The position numbers and the translations under genes are program-made. The notes beneath the pieces are model-generated. The model had not been told where the DNA came from. It ran no database searches and worked only from the letters and a program-made list of their open reading frames with translations. Positions 12,701-20,162 of a DNA stretch of 47,562 nucleotides are shown here, piece by piece. The stretch is from Liolophura sinensis (Eukaryota; Mollusca; Polyplacophora; Chitonida; Chitonidae). Each line of letters starts with the position of its first letter. Position 1 is the stretch's first letter. The stretch covers positions 1 through 47,562 of the forward strand of contig NW_027018280.1 of NCBI RefSeq assembly GCF_032854445.1. Direction: 5' to 3'.

Positions 12701-13321
12701 ACAAATTTTGTGGCACTTTGTAACACATACATGTAACACAAGACTCACTACGGGTGAGCTCAAACAGATTCTGTGGTACATGTACTTTGTAACATGAAAC
12801 CATAACATACTGAAGGTGAGCTCAAATTCTGTTGCACTTTGTATCACAAAACACAAAACTGCTTGTTATCTCAGACAGACTATTGTGTGACATTTTGCTG
12901 CATAAATGCAAGGCCACATTATAGGTGAGCTCAAATTTTGTGGTACTTTGTAACACAAAACACAACATTTCGTCTCACAAGTTTCACAGAGATCACCACA
13001 ATAATAGTTAATAGTTATATATAATATAATATATTATAATATATAAATTTAATAATTAAAGATATCTGCAAAATCTTGCAAATTCATCTAAATTGTGATC
13101 TGATTTTTAAAATTTTCTAAAAATTGGAATATGTGCTTAATATTGGCCTTTTGGCATAATTGTTCTTGTTTTTATTTTTTTTTTGCCAGGTGTCAAAGTT
13201 ACTGGAAATTTTGTCCAGTAGTCACAGGTTTAGAGCTGTGGCAGATGTGGTCGTAGGAGTGGAGGCCAAGAAGCAAGAAAGCCTTGGACAGAAAACTTCA
13301 CAGGCCTGTAGTATCCAGTAA
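329..13321 (+). CDS. KIF28: Kinesin-3 family motor of KIF28/KLP6 type, C-terminal part (11 exons)
   Basis: Gene-level entry; exons are listed separately. Kinesin-3 motors carry cargo along microtubules; the rodent KIF28/KLP6 branch has been linked to mitochondria (family knowledge). The motor and probably the FHA domain lie upstream of the window. What is seen: a conserved stretch beginning DMLLMDDLVQTLPMVNEANA, a block with WMWDRNKF, a block starting EKDPFWEPANAEILIGTVHL, typical of the DUF3694-like region of KIF1/KIF13/KIF28 proteins, then RLMVAAIPCTPKW, a C2-like beta segment (LNILLKIQAAKGLP ... FCQFKFYMDKDF), an acidic linker, and a charged coiled-coil tail ending in ACSIQ. Eleven exons join in one frame (1166 nt, 387 residues after the first partial codon) only if one surplus G at 1985-1988 is removed. 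The introns carry large minisatellites, three of which begin at splice donors. Family assignment is from remembered homology; another close kinesin-3 paralogue is the main alternative. Confidence 0.85.
838..1036 (+). mobile_element. SINE family A tails, two partial copies
   Basis: 838-971 carries the body and tail (gcaacctgcgg, tataagtgaaatattgttgagtatggcgtaa, aataaataaat); 972-1036 repeats the tail section from gctgactgctattgtataag. The second could be a separate insertion at the first tail or a partial duplication. Confidence 0.75.
1101..1238 (+). CDS. KIF28: KIF28-like exon 2 in window
   Basis: Acceptor ...cctggccag, donor AAG|gtaagt. The exon is 138 bp, 46 codons, phase 0 at both ends. 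It encodes an aromatic-rich block (NSWMWDRNKFINRKYLMQEM, then YVEGDADWDLPK) characteristic of kinesin-3 proteins of this branch. Confidence 0.9.
1375..1828 (+). repeat. Minisatellite, ~66-70 bp unit, CTGT-rich
   Basis: About six irregular units containing ctacatgtataaatctgttt and tctgtttgtttgtcagtcat, lying between KIF28 exons 2 and 3. The pyrimidine-rich strand is the coding strand, and the array ends about 35 bp before an acceptor, so it probably merges with that polypyrimidine tract. Confidence 0.85.
1863..1999 (+). CDS. KIF28: KIF28-like exon 3 in window, with apparent +1 frameshift
   Basis: Acceptor ...tgtatgtcacag, donor AAAG|gtgagt. The exon encodes EKDPFWEPANAEILIGTVHL followed by YLQSLAYLIELEDNLVISDY, a strongly conserved kinesin-3 block. 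As written it is 137 bp and would join the next exon out of frame, giving a stop 18 codons into it. Partial copies just downstream read aagggc or aaagcc where this exon has aaggggc. Removing one G from 1985-1988 gives 136 bp and restores ...DYKGNEK-G-RLMVAA across the junction. Either a sequencing/assembly error or a real one-base insertion. Confidence 0.88.
2030..3480 (+). repeat. Exon-derived minisatellite after KIF28 exon 3
   Basis: Tandem partial copies of the 3' end of exon 1863-1999 plus its splice donor and the first ~45 intron bases. The first copy (from about 2036) repeats tacctccagtccctggctta and the following ~60 exon bases at over 85 percent identity. Later copies are shorter and more diverged (agctgaaagataacct, tctctgactgcaaagacagc, gagaagggtgggtata) and become organised into a higher-order unit of about 170-245 bp. 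Donor positions have mostly decayed from gtgagt to gtgggt or gatggg. Confidence 0.92.
3715..3744 (+). repeat. Poly-A tract
   Basis: About 28-30 consecutive A in the intron before KIF28 exon 4, not preceded by a recognised SINE body. Confidence 0.95.
3838..3920 (+). CDS. KIF28: KIF28-like exon 4 in window
   Basis: Acceptor ...tgtttccag, donor CTG|gtattg. The exon is 83 bp: two bases (GC) that complete a Gly codon with the corrected previous exon, then 27 codons beginning RLMVAAIPCTPKWQEIKDDF. The phase requires the previous exon to end one base into a codon, the key evidence for the surplus G there. Confidence 0.87.
4280..4397 (+). repeat. Minisatellite, 19-bp unit
   Basis: Six nearly perfect units of gatgtgatgacaacaataa in the intron between KIF28 exons 4 and 5. 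Very low divergence implies recent expansion. Confidence 0.95.
4489..4560 (+). CDS. KIF28: KIF28-like exon 5 in window (C2-like strand region)
   Basis: Acceptor ...ctgtttcag, donor TCC|gtgagt. 72 bp, 24 codons, phase 0. The sequence LNILLKIQAAKGLPANISS has the alternating hydrophobic pattern of the first strand and loop of a C2-like fold; the C2 assignment is an inference from pattern. Confidence 0.85.
4680..4803 (+). mobile_element. SINE family A, 3' half
   Basis: gcaacctgcagatggtcgtg, taatgctgaccgccgccata, ttcctgagtacagcgtaaaa, then accaatcaaataaataaata tail. The tRNA head is missing. Confidence 0.85.
5250..5372 (+). CDS. KIF28: KIF28-like exon 6 in window
   Basis: Acceptor ...gtgttgtag, donor CAG|gtaaaa. 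123 bp, 41 codons, phase 0. It starts GFCQFKFYMDKDFTKTSEVK and continues NQDYNYSGKFTFKPVTKQ, completing the beta-rich, C2-like segment begun in the previous exon. Confidence 0.87.
5373..6103 (+). other. Intron without recognised gene
   Basis: AT-rich intron between KIF28 exons 6 and 7. Only a strongly degenerate SINE family A tail is suspected at about 5995-6064 (gcagccgtcaca, aagtgaaatattta, aataaataaa). Nothing else seen. Confidence 0.5.
6104..6271 (+). CDS. KIF28: KIF28-like exon 7 in window
   Basis: Acceptor ...cttcctgcag, donor CAG|gtaggt. 168 bp, 56 codons, phase 0. It begins AVDYLDQSALHLEVWGRQKE, where the hydrophobic ALHLEVWG strand is conserved in kinesin-3 tails, then turns into a basic Ser/Lys-rich linker ending PAKVKQ. 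Confidence 0.87.
6985..7190 (-). mobile_element. SINE family A, partial
   Basis: Reverse-oriented tail and body (gttttacgctgtactcaaga, ttacatgacagtggtcagca, ccacaacccacagttc, ggctgctggacgactttccc). It carries a G-rich expansion near 7090-7120. Confidence 0.8.
7341..7822 (+). repeat. Minisatellite, 37-bp unit
   Basis: About 13 units of gtgctgaggccacaccagtt plus agaattcttgttttact in the intron between KIF28 exons 7 and 8. Most units contain gaattc; edge units are more diverged than central ones. Confidence 0.95.
8165..8295 (+). mobile_element. SINE family B, internally deleted copy
   Basis: Contains tccagggtcaatcctaggtc, gagttacacctaagacctta, aaagaggaaaactgtt and the terminal acaatgttaaccccgagc. 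It matches both ends of family B (full copies within 42110-45660, opposite strand) but lacks the middle. Confidence 0.7.
8441..8473 (+). CDS. KIF28: KIF28-like microexon (33 bp)
   Basis: Acceptor ...caactttcag, donor GCG|gtaagg. 33 bp, phase 0, encoding the acidic peptide DSADGQEEEAA. It is in frame with both neighbours and could be skipped without shifting the frame. Supported by good splice sites and phase rather than by recognised homology. Confidence 0.65.
8600..8815 (-). repeat. Dispersed repeat related to 34220-34380
   Basis: The reverse complement (ttcaactttttcaacctcta, agtggaatttatgcgtagaa, ttgtgat, gatgcacgcttcc) parallels 34220-34380 on the + strand (ttcaacctttttgatcgcta, cagtcaaatttatgcacaca, attgtgacac, agatgcaagcttc). 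No coding potential; class unknown. Confidence 0.6.
9103..9462 (+). repeat. Minisatellite, 25-bp unit
   Basis: About 14 units of ttggaagtttcatccatgat plus tatac, with exact 25-bp spacing, between KIF28 exons 8 and 9. Confidence 0.95.
9575..9690 (-). mobile_element. SINE family A, tail half
   Basis: attatttatttgattggagt, tttatgtcgtactcac, tacgacaacagccagcattc, gcaggaggaaaccaggcagg. The head side is truncated. Confidence 0.8.
9958..10203 (+). mobile_element. SINE family A, near full-length, tRNA-derived
   Basis: Starts with a tRNA-like head: A-box-like ggaggtggttagcatacc and B-box-like gaggtcaagtcc. The body follows (ttcagcaacctgacgatgtc, taatgctggctcacgttgta) and a tail aacaccaatcaaataaatga. 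It lies just 5' of KIF28 exon 9 and ends within 20 bp of its acceptor. Resembles known molluscan tRNA-SINEs; exact family name not assigned. Confidence 0.85.
10221..10295 (+). CDS. KIF28: KIF28-like exon 9 in window (coiled-coil start)
   Basis: Acceptor ...tgtctggtag, donor CTG|gtaaga. 75 bp, 25 codons, phase 0, encoding a charged helical segment with SYRISAEINTYRKRAERAE. Its last bases and donor (aaactg|gtaag) are the core of the 27-bp minisatellite that starts at once. The reading frame stays open beyond the donor until 11003. Confidence 0.82.
10296..11567 (+). repeat. Splice-donor-containing minisatellite, 27-bp unit, after KIF28 exon 9
   Basis: About 46 units of acacaaaactggtaaggtct plus gtatgtc, starting at the exon boundary. 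The unit core aaactg|gtaag is the end of exon 10221-10295 with its donor, so most units hold a donor-like site (gtaaggtc or gtaaaatc). Because 27 is a multiple of 3, the array is open in several frames on both strands; the host exon frame itself runs open to 11003. Confidence 0.95.
11568..11793 (+). mobile_element. SINE family A inserted within the 27-bp array
   Basis: Full element: gggcctctcaccagg head, gtgagttcaagtccagctca B box, ggtctgccagcaacctgcag, gtcgtataagtgaaatattc, aaaacaccaatc, then 17 A. The minisatellite resumes for about two units after it (11794-11845). Confidence 0.9.
11996..12052 (+). CDS. KIF28: KIF28-like exon 10 in window
   Basis: Acceptor ...tgttttcag, donor CAG|gtgagc. 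57 bp, 19 codons, phase 0: SKFQKMIEEAQDKNETTLQ, continuing the coiled coil. The last bases cactacag and the donor gtgagctt are repeated downstream at 55-bp intervals. Confidence 0.82.
12053..12960 (+). repeat. Splice-donor-containing minisatellite, 55-bp unit, after KIF28 exon 10
   Basis: The first six units restate cactacag|gtgagctt at exact 55-bp spacing (donor G at 12053, 12108, 12163, 12218, 12273, then 12326). The motif cactacag is the end of exon 11996-12052. Further units (from about 12370) diverge to gcatgtgagttcagacaaat and lose many donors. The linker is acacttttgtaacacaaaac throughout. Confidence 0.95.
13190..13321 (+). CDS. KIF28: KIF28-like terminal coding exon
   Basis: Acceptor ...tttttttgccag, 43 codons, then TAA at 13319-13321. 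It begins VSKLLEILSSSHRFRAVADV and ends in SQACSIQ. Phase 0 entry matches the previous exon, and no donor-like site precedes the stop. Confidence 0.82.
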   Translation: MSKLLEILSSSHRFRAVADVVVGVEAKKQESLGQKTSQACSIQ

Positions 13322-14345
13322 CAGTGCATGCCACAGAGGGGGTGGGGAGGGGTAGAGCATTAGGCAGAGAGCCCCAAAGGTCTATGTTTTTAAACCATGT
13401 TAGTAAGATAAATTTGTGATATCAACTGGTAACATTTGACACGTGGAGTGAAAATTGGACAGTCTTATTTTATGGCCTTGCTCAATGTGATGAGTTGACT
13501 GCTACAAAATTACACCGAGTACACATGTCCTAACTTCATTTGACTAATCTAATTCAGCAGGTAAACTCAACAGTGGCATTCATTGTGAATGCGGCTTAAG
13601 GAAAACATTATGGTTATCAGCCTGGCCCCACTTTCACAAAACTTCAATTTTTTGTAACTTTTCCAGTGAATGATGTCACCTTGTGGCACTGTAATTTAGA
13701 CATCTTTTCATGAAAAATGTTACAAGAAATATGACTTAAAGTTTTGTAAGAGTGGGCCAGACTTTCTTTCTTTGACAGCTACTCAACAGGGCCTCGATCT
13801 ACAAAGCTGTTGCTACTGGCAACATTTGTCTTCAACTTCAGTTGCTATCATGCTTACAACTGACAACCACATCTTCAAATTATTTTTAATTTGTCATCAA
13901 TCATGATAAAAATGCCTCAGAAATGTTAATTATTTTACTAGCAACAAATTTCTGAAAAAAAATGTTAAAAAACGTAATGAATGTGAAACATTGCTGCTAG
14001 GAGAATACACATTACCATTACTGTCACTGTTCAGTCAGCCATTAGCCAGTGGATTATCATGTGTTAGAATCCTGTTACACAGTTGAAGTGTGGGAAGGTA
14101 CATAAAGTAACTTTGATTAGGCTGGCGTCTTGGGGCCAAGTGTTCAAAGTGTAGTAAAAATTAAACCAGACATAAGCCTTGATTAAACCTTTGTGTTAGT
14201 CTAGGCCTGATCCAATAATAATGGTACTTGGGTCCACACTTTTGTTACATACCAGGCTTAACTTTTGAACAACTCTATCCTGATCACAATTTCAATGTTA
14301 ACATCTTGAAGGAGCTGTGAAAAAATAAACACTGGTTTGTTTGTT
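13322..14345 (+). other. Probable 3' UTR of the KIF28-like gene
   Basis: Non-coding stretch after the stop codon, with no array and no recognised SINE. A canonical AATAAA at 14324-14329 could be the polyadenylation signal, giving a UTR of about 1 kb. No transcript evidence is available. Confidence 0.35.
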
Positions 14346-16190
14346 CTAAAGTATGTATTAGATTAATTCTCTTGCAGATTTCAAATTAAAATTTGGGCAG
14401 GGAACTGAACTGCTCCTAATCCCCAATCACACCTATACTTCCAACCAATTTGTGACAACATACAACAACATTTAAGCCATCACCAGCGTTTCGCGCAGCA
14501 GTCGGAATCTTGCAGTTTCATCAATAGCAATATGGTGTAGGTTGCTCAGCCATTTGTTACTGTGTAAATTGTGAAGAAATTCAGAAGAGCACTAAGAGAG
14601 ATAACTCTGATTGAAAAAGTTAGTTACAGAAATTGGCAGAGAGGACTATGGGAGTAGAAGTAGATTACAGATTACACAAGTGCATTTATTTTTCCTTACT
14701 GTTTATGTAGTAAATTTGTCAACTTCAACCTCAAAAATATATTTTCCCTAACATTCGTGTGTTACAATGCCATACCACCACAAGCAGCTTGCACTTTTCT
14801 CTTCATCATATCAAAAAAACAAACTGGCATGACCAACATTTCTTTGAGCCATGGATGCTGGAAGTGAAGCCATAGCATTTGTTACCTTGGTAACCTTGAG
14901 AGGGGCGGGACGTAACACTGGCTAAAAACAGACAAAACTCTGATATATTTTAACTAGGTGCAAACTGACAGTGCAGAAATTAATAGCGCATCAACATGTC
15001 TGTGTGGCAGTAGTATCCAATCAGTGCTCCTTCACTCTTCAGTACGGAGGCAAATCTTGGACCCAGTTGCCTGAATTGCACCTGTAACCTGTAGAATGGC
15101 CAGGCGCACTAGGGGAGATAACTTTGGGTGACCCTGGGAGCCATTTTTCTGCATTTATTTGTCATTATAAAATCAGTGGTGGAAAACTAATTACTTACAC
15201 TGAAAAGCCAAATTCAAATTTTTTCAGGTTATTCTGCTCCCTTGTTATTATTGGGTATTTTCAATGGAAAAAAAAATCACTTATCAGATCAGAAAAGTTT
15301 TTTTGGCAGATTTGGAAAGGCTATGATGCGGTGCAAATGGTATTAGTACCTGGACCTGATGTTTTTTGTGATCAACTTCTTCTGAAATGAATATAGTGCA
15401 TAACTTCCACATACATGTAACTTGACTTGTGTGTATAAAAAAGGAAGTAGGGCATTCCATTCTATTTTATAGACATTTCTGAACATATATATTTTTGTTT
15501 TTTTTTTACATATAAAATGCCTTGACTCATCTCATTACATAACTATACAGGCATGGCATTATTATTCTAATCTAAAGAGTGTACAGTTGCCTAACCACTT
15601 TCTTTGAAATGACGATAAAGTAAAGTAATGATAAACCATCCATCATGGCCAATCAACAAAGAGGACCATTCCTACCTCCATGTCAGAAAAGTTCTTTGGA
15701 TCCCTTATTTGTATGTGCTGTTTTAAATTTACAAATTTTGACGCCTTTTAATTTTGAATGCAAAAAAAAAAAAAATTCAATACATTGTTATGTTGTGGAG
15801 TAAGTGTGAACACGTTGAAAAAATTATTCACTGTTAGTTGACATTAATATGAAGTCTTGTTGCTTGTACCATAGTACATATATGTACAGCATATGGTGTA
15901 TGTGCTTTATGAGTCACAAACGTTTTTTTTTTCTTTAAAAAGATAATTATCTTTTGCTGTTTTTGTGGGGTTGTCATTTTTCACCGTGACAGTATTGGTA
16001 TCATTCAATTTTTTACAGTATCGGTTACTGCTGTAAGCAGGTGTACAGGGATGTGATTTTTCAATTATGCACAAATCCACTGTTTCATATTTGGAACATA
16101 AACAAAGCCACATGGTGTTGCGTGACCCTTGAAAAAACAGATTTTTCTTGCATGAGCATTGGCGTAGCCAAATTCTGCCTCCCCAAATTA
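14346..16190. other. Intergenic DNA between the convergent genes
   Basis: AT-rich sequence. Short ORFs (for example 15124-15390 +) have no recognised domain or splice context. No array seen. Confidence 0.5.
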
Positions 16191-16194
16191 CTCA

Positions 16195-16400
16195 ACCTTT
16201 TCTCACATAAAATAGAAACTTTCAGTGCAATTTATAGACATTTAAAGTTGATTTTGGAAACAAAACTACAGCAGTTAGATTGGCCAATTTCAGGGCTTCA
16301 AATAAAGTGTATTTTTATCAGTCTGCACAGGGTAATGCCTTCAGAATAAGCTTGAAGAAACATTTAGCCAACATGTGAAAAGGTTGAAGAATTACAGTGC
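16195..16400 (+). repeat. Dispersed repeat family C, copy 1
   Basis: Shares ~75 percent of positions by eye with 34610-34810 (+) and 40305-40490 (-): ttcagtgcaatttat, ttgattttgg, ccaatttcagggcttca, tttttatcagtctgcacagg, taatgccttcagaata. Roughly 200 bp, no ORF, probably a non-autonomous transposable element. Confidence 0.75.
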
Positions 16401-17054
16401 AATGTATTTTCAGCTTGCTGGGAGTTCATGTTCCAAAGAGTGACCTGCATAGGGTGGTACTGTAATTAGCCAAGAATCTGAACATGGTTTGTATTTGTTG
16501 AAATATCATAATAACCACTGTTAACAATGGTTTCAGTCATTTTCTGATGATCATTCAATTGTTATCAGTAATTTGTACCGACATTGTCACCATTCTCACA
16601 TTCCTGCAGTGGTAATATAAACTGTGCCATGCGTAGCCAATGGCTGTGCTGTTTATGTACATGCATCGGAATGAATATCATTCCACTTGTTTTAATGATG
16701 TATCTGTCTACACTTCTGAAGCAAAACGCTAAAACGTTTGAACAAAGTCATTATATTTTCCTGGACTGTATTTCTCTGTGCTGATATTTACATACCTGCC
16801 GGAGTTGTTGTATTTGACCAGGGTACTAGCTTAATCCCGGTATTGCTCTCTTAGGATTCCATCCATGGTTATGCACTGGAATAGTTTCACGGGAGTAGTT
16901 GTCTTACATGTATGTGTGCAGATGTACAACAAGGGTGTTGTAAAAATAACGATCTTGCCAAAGGTCTATGGGGTACCGCATGCCATGCCTTCACCCCGTA
17001 TTTCTGCATCCATGAAACTTGCCATTATGCAAGTGAAATGAAAGCCAGCGAACA

Positions 17055-17135
17055 TAAGGTTTCCAAAATACTGTCTGGAGTGAGACACGAACTCAAGCCC
17101 CACTTCTCTACCAACTGAGCTCCCAATGCAAGGCC
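17055..17135 (-). mobile_element. tRNA-like SINE head
   Basis: On the - strand: gggagctcagttggtagaga (A box) and gcttgagttcgtgtctcact (B-box-like). No CCA end or convincing acceptor stem, so a tRNA-derived SINE rather than a tRNA gene; the body may extend down to about 16880. Confidence 0.6.
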
Positions 17136-17159
17136 TTACTACTACAAGGTACTATTTTG

Positions 17160-17320
17160 AATTTTGTTTTATTTACTTATTTGACTGGTGGTGTACGCTG
17201 TACTCAAGAGTATTTCACTTTTATGACGGCAGCCTGCATTATGGTGGGAGGAAACTGGATAGTGCCCAGAGGAAACCCACGACTATCAATCCGCAGGTTG
17301 GTGCCAGACTTCAAATTTTA
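17160..17320 (-). mobile_element. SINE family A, partial
   Basis: ttatttgactggtggtgtac, gctgtactcaagagtatttc, gcctgcattatggtgggagg, cccacgactatcaatccgca. Head side missing. Confidence 0.85.
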
Positions 17321-17539
17321 GCCCAGCTAGTGTTTCAAACAGCTCAACAGTGTTTCAGCAGTGTTTCTGTGTTGGAAATTCAATATACATGTATATTGAT
17401 TTATTCCCTAATGATGATGGCTTAGAAGTGAAGTTTTTTAGAAGTTATAGAAGTTTTTTAGTGTAAAGTTAAGCAACAGTCAAATATCAAACTCCTTTTT
17501 TTGTGAGAATGATTATGCAGTAGACTTTTTCAGATACTA

Positions 17540-17670
17540 TGATTTATTTGATTGGTGTTTTATGTCAAAATCAAGAATATTTCACTTATACAACAGCAAC
17601 CAGCATTATGGTGGAAGGAAACAAGTCATAACCTGGTGGAAATCCACGACCATCCGCACGTTGCTTTCTG
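17540..17670 (-). mobile_element. SINE family A, partial
   Basis: gatttatttgattggtgttt, caagaatatttcacttatac, aaccagcattatggtggaag, ccacgaccatccgcacgttg. Head side missing. Confidence 0.85.
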
Positions 17671-18239
17671 GTATTAAAGAGAATGTGGCTGCATCAAGAA
17701 GTAATTAACAAAGGTGACTAATTTACATAGTTGTTTTTTCAATTTACATGTACCTACGTGTACCTCAAGTGGTAATTTCAGTTGATGAATTTGCCCATAC
17801 CTTTGCATGCTCGATTGATTTGGGGCATGTCTGAGGGAATGCTGAATGGAATCTTGATAGAAGGGGACTGTTCAAGGGGGCTTCTTGCATGCAATTTCAC
17901 TTAACAGACACAATTTTTTCTTTTTAAATCCTGATAAAATTAAGATCCCCCTTTTAAATCGGGTTTTTGATGAATCGTGTATTTTTGAAAATCTGACATA
18001 TTTACATATACAATATTGCTGGTGTGTGATACCTATATATTTTACACATAATATATATTCATGTATATTGTACATGTTTTACTCACATAATTATATTCAT
18101 ATGTACATGTATATTCAGTTATGTGTGGTGTATGTGTAATGTTCACATATTCAAATTTTTACACATACCAATACTGTCTGTGATTTATATTGTTTTATAT
18201 TGCCACTACTTTTACACAGCTAGGTTTAATCTGCTGTCC

Positions 18240-18245
<6 letters not shown>

Positions 18246-18285
<40 letters not shown>
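18246..18285 (+). repeat. (TA)n microsatellite
   Basis: About 20 TA dinucleotides in intergenic DNA. Confidence 0.97.
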
Positions 18286-18288
<3 letters not shown>

Positions 18289-18629
18289 CACACAATTATG
18301 CTGATGCTGTCTGTGATGAATATTGGTTTATATTGCCGCTCTACGCAATCAGTTTTGATCTGCTGTCCTGTTTACATGTATGTCTGTTGTGAGTACTTGT
18401 ACGTCTGTTATGAGTACATGTATGTCTGTGATGAGTAGATCCACAGGGTACATGCACACACCTGGTTGTAGTTCGACATAGCCTGTGCTTTTGCCCAGAT
18501 GTGCATGGTTTGTCATATTGTACCTTACAAAGTTGACTGCTTGAATAAAGGGAAGCACGAAAAGTCCTTAAATTGTTGTTCTTCAAAATATCCTTAATGC
18601 TATTCTTTTCTCACGCTGTGGTTGAGAGC

Positions 18630-18905
18630 AGGCATTGGCTGAGTGGTTAGGGCCACTTTCCTTTCAGTCGGTAGAACACAAAAGGTGTGGGTTCAAACCA
18701 GGCATTGGTCAGAGAATGAAGTCCAACGTTCATTCAAGACCACTTGTTCAACCAATAAGATGTACATATATTTGTGTCATTGTATATATGTGGGAAAGCT
18801 TGTCATTACGTTGCCAAAGGTCGGTGGCTCACTCCAGGTTTCATCTACCTATGAAGCTGACTGCCACAGTATAAGTGAACAATTTTTGAATACAGATATG
18901 GCTTT
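18630..18905 (+). mobile_element. tRNA-derived SINE, family A-like variant
   Basis: Head: ttggctgagtggttagggcc (A box) and gtgtgggttcaaaccaggca (B box). Its tail (gaagctgactgccacagtat, aagtgaacaatttttgaata, aaatcaaatacaaatacaa) resembles that of family A, suggesting two SINEs sharing a 3' end. Confidence 0.7.
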
Positions 18906-19429
18906 AAGTAAAAATCAAATACAAATACAATGAAACAAAAGTTAATAAAATATAGAAATAAGTTTAACCAATTAGAGTAAGCATTAAAGCATTTTTATTT
19001 ATAAATCACCAGTATCTTTTTCAAATAAACAGGAGAAGTAGCATGTCATGTACATTTATGTATGGTCATTACATGCATATTTTTAGTTTGACTTAAACAT
19101 GCACCTAATCCTTTGGGACAGATATTAGTAGCGTTGAAAATGGAATATTACATTTCTTTACCAGCCTTTTGGAATAGTTAAGATATGAGCATGTTGTTCA
19201 TTAGATGGTCCATCCACGTGAGAAGAAAGAAAACTCAATATTCCTGCTAGAATTACATATATATCTGCTAAAATGAGCAAGCCAGGTGTCCCAAATTTTA
19301 AAAGAAATGTAGTTCATTAGAACGCCTCTTTATTATGGGAAAGATTCTGAATCTGTGAACCTGACCACACTGATGATAGGCCATGACCTTCATGTACACT
19401 GACACAAATGAAGAAATAGTTCCATCCTT

Positions 19430-19765
19430 TAAGCAGCAATACATGGTAGAACGTCAGCCTTAGACTCGAGGAAACCTGGGATCAAAGCGAGTGAAGTCAT
19501 ACCACAGACTAGGCGCTCAGCACTGAGAGGTTAAGAGCATGGAAACAGGACTGGTTGGCCAGGTGTCAGTATAATGTGACTGGGTGGGGACATCTTTATA
19601 ATCTGATTGGGTGGGGTGTCGTGTCTGGTCTCTTCAGCATGGTACTTTTGTGGCAGCAGCACTTTGGCGGCATGGACTCACAAGACAATACATACCTAAC
19701 GAATCCTCGTTATATGACTGAAAAATTGTTAAGTACGACGTAAAGCCCCAAGCTTACATACATAC
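19430..19765 (+). mobile_element. SINE family B, diverged
   Basis: gtagaacgtcagccttagac and gaaacctgggatcaaagcga (tRNA-like head), ctcagcactgagaggttaag, ggctggttggcca-like body, gcatggtacttttgtggcag, tgactgaaaaattgttaagt, acgacgtaaagccccaagc end. Same family as 40870-41215. Confidence 0.75.
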
Positions 19766-20114
19766 ATATACATATATTAGAAGCTCTACTCTGTATGTTC
19801 ATGCATGACCATATATTATGAACAACAATTACTGTTTGATGAACAGCACTTTTATGACCAGTTATACAAGATATCTACAGTACATGAGCACTTATCACAG
19901 GCCATGTCTCTCAAAAATTAAGCCTTTTATATCACCACATTGATTCCTCATTTCACAGTTAATAAAAATTCTCCTTGTTGACCAAATTATAGATAAACTT
20001 GATTTCAGTTTGATGACTAAAACATTTAGACAGCATATCTGTAAGCCCTATCACTGCATCACCCTTCATTCTCCTCCAAACACCCATCTAAAACTCCAAC
20101 TCTCTCAGGACTGA

Positions 20115-20162
20115 TTACGACTTTCTGAGTTTAGACAGCAGGATTTCATTCTTTCGACACTC
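20115..20162 (-). CDS. CCDC93: CCDC93 terminal exon with stop
   Basis: 48 bp: [15 protein letters not shown] then TAA (20115-20117). Acceptor ...tgctttcag. ECRKNE-LLSKL is the conserved C terminus of CCDC93. Confidence 0.95.
   Translation of the reverse strand, partial: ECRKNEILLSKLRKS

Noticed and set aside
15124-15390. 88-residue intergenic ORF
   Set aside because: Composition is like the surrounding AT-rich DNA and no family is recognised.
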